Of a stretch of DNA of 8,422 nucleotides, positions 7,048 through 8,422 are shown piece after piece. The position numbers and the translations under genes were made by a program. Location: assembly GCA_019347795.1 (NCBI GenBank), contig JAHWKS010000176.1, positions 1-8,422 on the forward strand, given 5' to 3'. How positions within the stretch are numbered: position 1 is the stretch's first letter; the number at the start of each line of letters is the position of its first letter. A model generated the notes under the pieces. The model saw only the letters and a program-made list of their open reading frames with translations, was not told the origin of the DNA and searched no databases. This DNA is from Planctomycetota bacterium (GTDB taxonomy: Bacteria > Planctomycetota > Planctomycetia > Pirellulales > Pirellulaceae).

Positions 7048-8422
7048 ATGCGATTTTGCCTCGTTCCGCGCCCCGCGCTCATTGCCTTGGGGGCAACGGC
7101 CGCGATGCTCCTCGCGCTCCCCGCCCGGGCCTATTCGCCGACGGACCCCAAGGTGCAGGCGATCGTGGGCAAAGCGCGGACGTACCTGGCGTCCGCCGAC
7201 GTGAATGGGATGGGCGAAAAGGCGGTGATCGCCCTGGCGCTGATCAAGTCGGGGAGCGACGCCTCGGACCCCAAGGTGCAGGAAGCGGTAGCGGCCATCC
7301 GGCAGGGACTAAAAGAAGAGGGGAGGCTCGGCACACCGATCAATTACCACGTCGCGATCTCCGTGATCTTTCTCCTGGAGCTTGACCCCCTTACGTACCG
7401 GGCGGAGATTCAGTCGCTGCTGGACATCCTCCTTCGCCGGCAGGAGCAGCACGGCGGCTGGAGCTATTGGCCGGGCGAAGGAGGGGGACACAGCCGTTCG
7501 GAAGGCGACTCCTCGATGACGCAATACGGCACCCTGGCCCTCTGGGGCGCCAAGAAGGCGAAGTTCGATGTGCCGCAAGAGGCGTGTGAACGCGTCGCCA
7601 ATTTCTGGATTCGGACGCAGACGCCCGCCGGAACCTGGGGATACCAAGGCCACCCTGCGCCGCTGGGGCAGCGCGCCCAACAGCAGGACGTGCGTCCTTC
7701 GATCGTCCTGGCCGCGCTGAGTAGCTGTTACGTGATCGGCGACCTCTTCGGCATGGCCAGAGACGAAACCGAGAAACCGGCGATCTCCAGCGCGCTGCAG
7801 AAGGTGCGGCAGCCCAGCACTATGTCGAGTCGCTTTACGCCGCAGAACCTGGACCTGGGCCTCTTGCGGCAAACGATGGCCATGGGCGACCGATACGTCG
7901 CCCAGATGCATCGCGGCTATCAAAACGCCACCGGCCCGCACACTTGGACCCAGACTTACTACATGTACGCGATGGAGCGTTACCGCAGCTTTCAGGATCA
8001 TTACCAGGCACAAGACCCCAAAGTAGCCAAGTGGTACGACGACGGCGTCGAATTCCTGGAGAAGATGCAGAAGGATGATGGAAGCTGGACGTTCGGCCGG
8101 CTGGCGCACCACGAGACTCCCTTCGCGATCCTGTTTTTAATGCGGAGCACCAAGAAGTCGATCGAGCGCGAGTTCGGCGACGGCCTGGTGCGCGGCGGCC
8201 GCGGCCTCCCCAGCGACATCAGCAAGGTGGCGATCGACGAAGCGACCGGCGACGTCATCAATCCCGAGGCCCTCAGCACCGTGGAGTCTCTGATCACCAT
8301 CTTGGACGACCCCAACAACGCCAACTTGATGGCGCTTGCCGCCAGCCCCGCAAAGCTCGATGCGCTCGTGCGGCCGAAAGTGGATGAAGAAGAGGCCGCG
8401 CGCCAGGAGCGGATTCAGAAGC
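7048..8422 (+). CDS. Secreted prenyltransferase/squalene-oxidase-repeat protein (3' end outside window)
   Basis: The reading frame from ATG 7048 stays open for 458 codons to the window edge, so the C-terminus is missing. Residues 1-28 are a Sec-type signal peptide (hydrophobic core about 10-24, cleavage after the ARA of LPARA|YS). The mature part is alpha-helical with QW-like motifs typical of terpenoid-cyclase/prenyltransferase alpha-alpha barrels: RRQEQHGGWSYW (130-141), QTPAGTWGYQ (191-200) and MQKDDGSWTFG (340-350). EGDSSMTQYGTLALWGAKKA (152-171) and the segment HETPFAILFLMRSTKKSI (355-372) followed by RGGRGLP also resemble planctomycete members. No DxDD or DxDDTA-type cyclase acid motif is visible, so terpene cyclase activity is doubtful; members of this group are uncharacterised exported proteins and a carbohydrate- or protein-binding role is as likely. 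After about 385 the similarity to the fold ends, and the last visible residues (443-458) are highly charged. An in-frame repeat lies near the N-terminus. Confidence 0.88.
   Translation, partial: MRFCLVPRPALIALGATAAMLLALPARAYSPTDPKVQAIVGKARTYLASADVNGMGEKAVIALALIKSGSDASDPKVQEAVAAIRQGLKEEGRLGTPINYHVAISVIFLLELDPLTYRAEIQSLLDILLRRQEQHGGWSYWPGEGGGHSRSEGDSSMTQYGTLALWGAKKAKFDVPQEACERVANFWIRTQTPAGTWGYQGHPAPLGQRAQQQDVRPSIVLAALSSCYVIGDLFGMARDETEKPAISSALQKVRQPSTMSSRFTPQNLDLGLLRQTMAMGDRYVAQMHRGYQNATGPHTWTQTYYMYAMERYRSFQDHYQAQDPKVAKWYDDGVEFLEKMQKDDGSWTFGRLAHHETPFAILFLMRSTKKSIEREFGDGLVRGGRGLPSDISKVAIDEATGDVINPEALSTVESLITILDDPNNANLMALAASPAKLDALVRPKVDEEEAARQERIQK
7142..7282 (+). repeat. 18-base exact direct repeat within a coding region
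   Basis: The sequence CGGACCCCAAGGTGCAGG occurs at 7142-7159 and again at 7265-7282, 123 bases (41 codons) apart and in the same frame. Both copies encode DPKVQ, at residues 33-37 and 74-78 of the secreted protein, each at the start of a helical stretch (DPKVQAIVGKARTYL and DPKVQEAVAAIRQGL). The in-frame spacing suggests duplication of one helical hairpin. A looser third copy, QDPKVAKWY, lies near residues 322-330. Confidence 0.7.

Noticed and set aside
6965..7204. Small + strand open frame overlapping the start of the 3' gene
   Set aside because: Overlaps the signal-peptide region in another frame, and its product turns Arg/Pro/Ser-rich as soon as it enters the real gene; no support as a separate small protein.
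7309..8112. Antisense open frame of 267 codons opposite the 3' gene
   Set aside because: The + strand frame has a signal peptide and QW-like motifs; the antisense product has no family features.

Overview
The window most likely comes from a planctomycete chromosome (phylum Planctomycetota, Pirellula-like), judged from gene content rather than any taxonomic marker. It holds a Pirellula/Verrucomicrobium-type 'membrane-bound dehydrogenase' fused to HEAT-like repeats and a CxxCH heme domain. Next to it is a membrane-anchored beta-propeller opening with the 'DWPAWRGP' signature common in that phylum. A secreted terpenoid-cyclase-fold protein of a type common in planctomycetes follows. The DNA is GC-rich with strong third-position GC, which creates many long but spurious antisense reading frames.

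Layout, all genes on the + strand. Positions 1-195 are GC-rich and hold no gene I can identify. At 196-2712 is a ten-helix FtsX/MacB-type ABC transporter permease; no ATPase gene is visible. A 107-base gap (2713-2819) carries a plausible sigma70-type promoter. At 2820-4211 is the membrane-anchored PQQ-like beta-propeller. Only 29 bases later, at 4241-6964, lies the large propeller/HEAT/cytochrome c protein. These two are probably one transcription unit. A short gap (6965-7047) with a weak promoter candidate and a pyrimidine-rich leader precedes a secreted prenyltransferase/squalene-oxidase-repeat protein. That gene starts at 7048 and is cut by the window end.

How they may work together: the last three proteins are all predicted to be exported or anchored with their main domains outside the cytoplasmic membrane. 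The propeller and heme protein together look like an extracytoplasmic oxidation/electron-transfer module of unknown substrate. The ABC permease (LolC/MacB/YbbP-like) would move lipids, lipoproteins or peptides out of, or across, the same membrane, but nothing in the sequence ties it functionally to the others. No mobile element, CRISPR array, tRNA, rRNA or convincing intrinsic terminator was found. These are recognisable families whose biochemical roles are largely undefined; I see no sign of a defence or mobile system.
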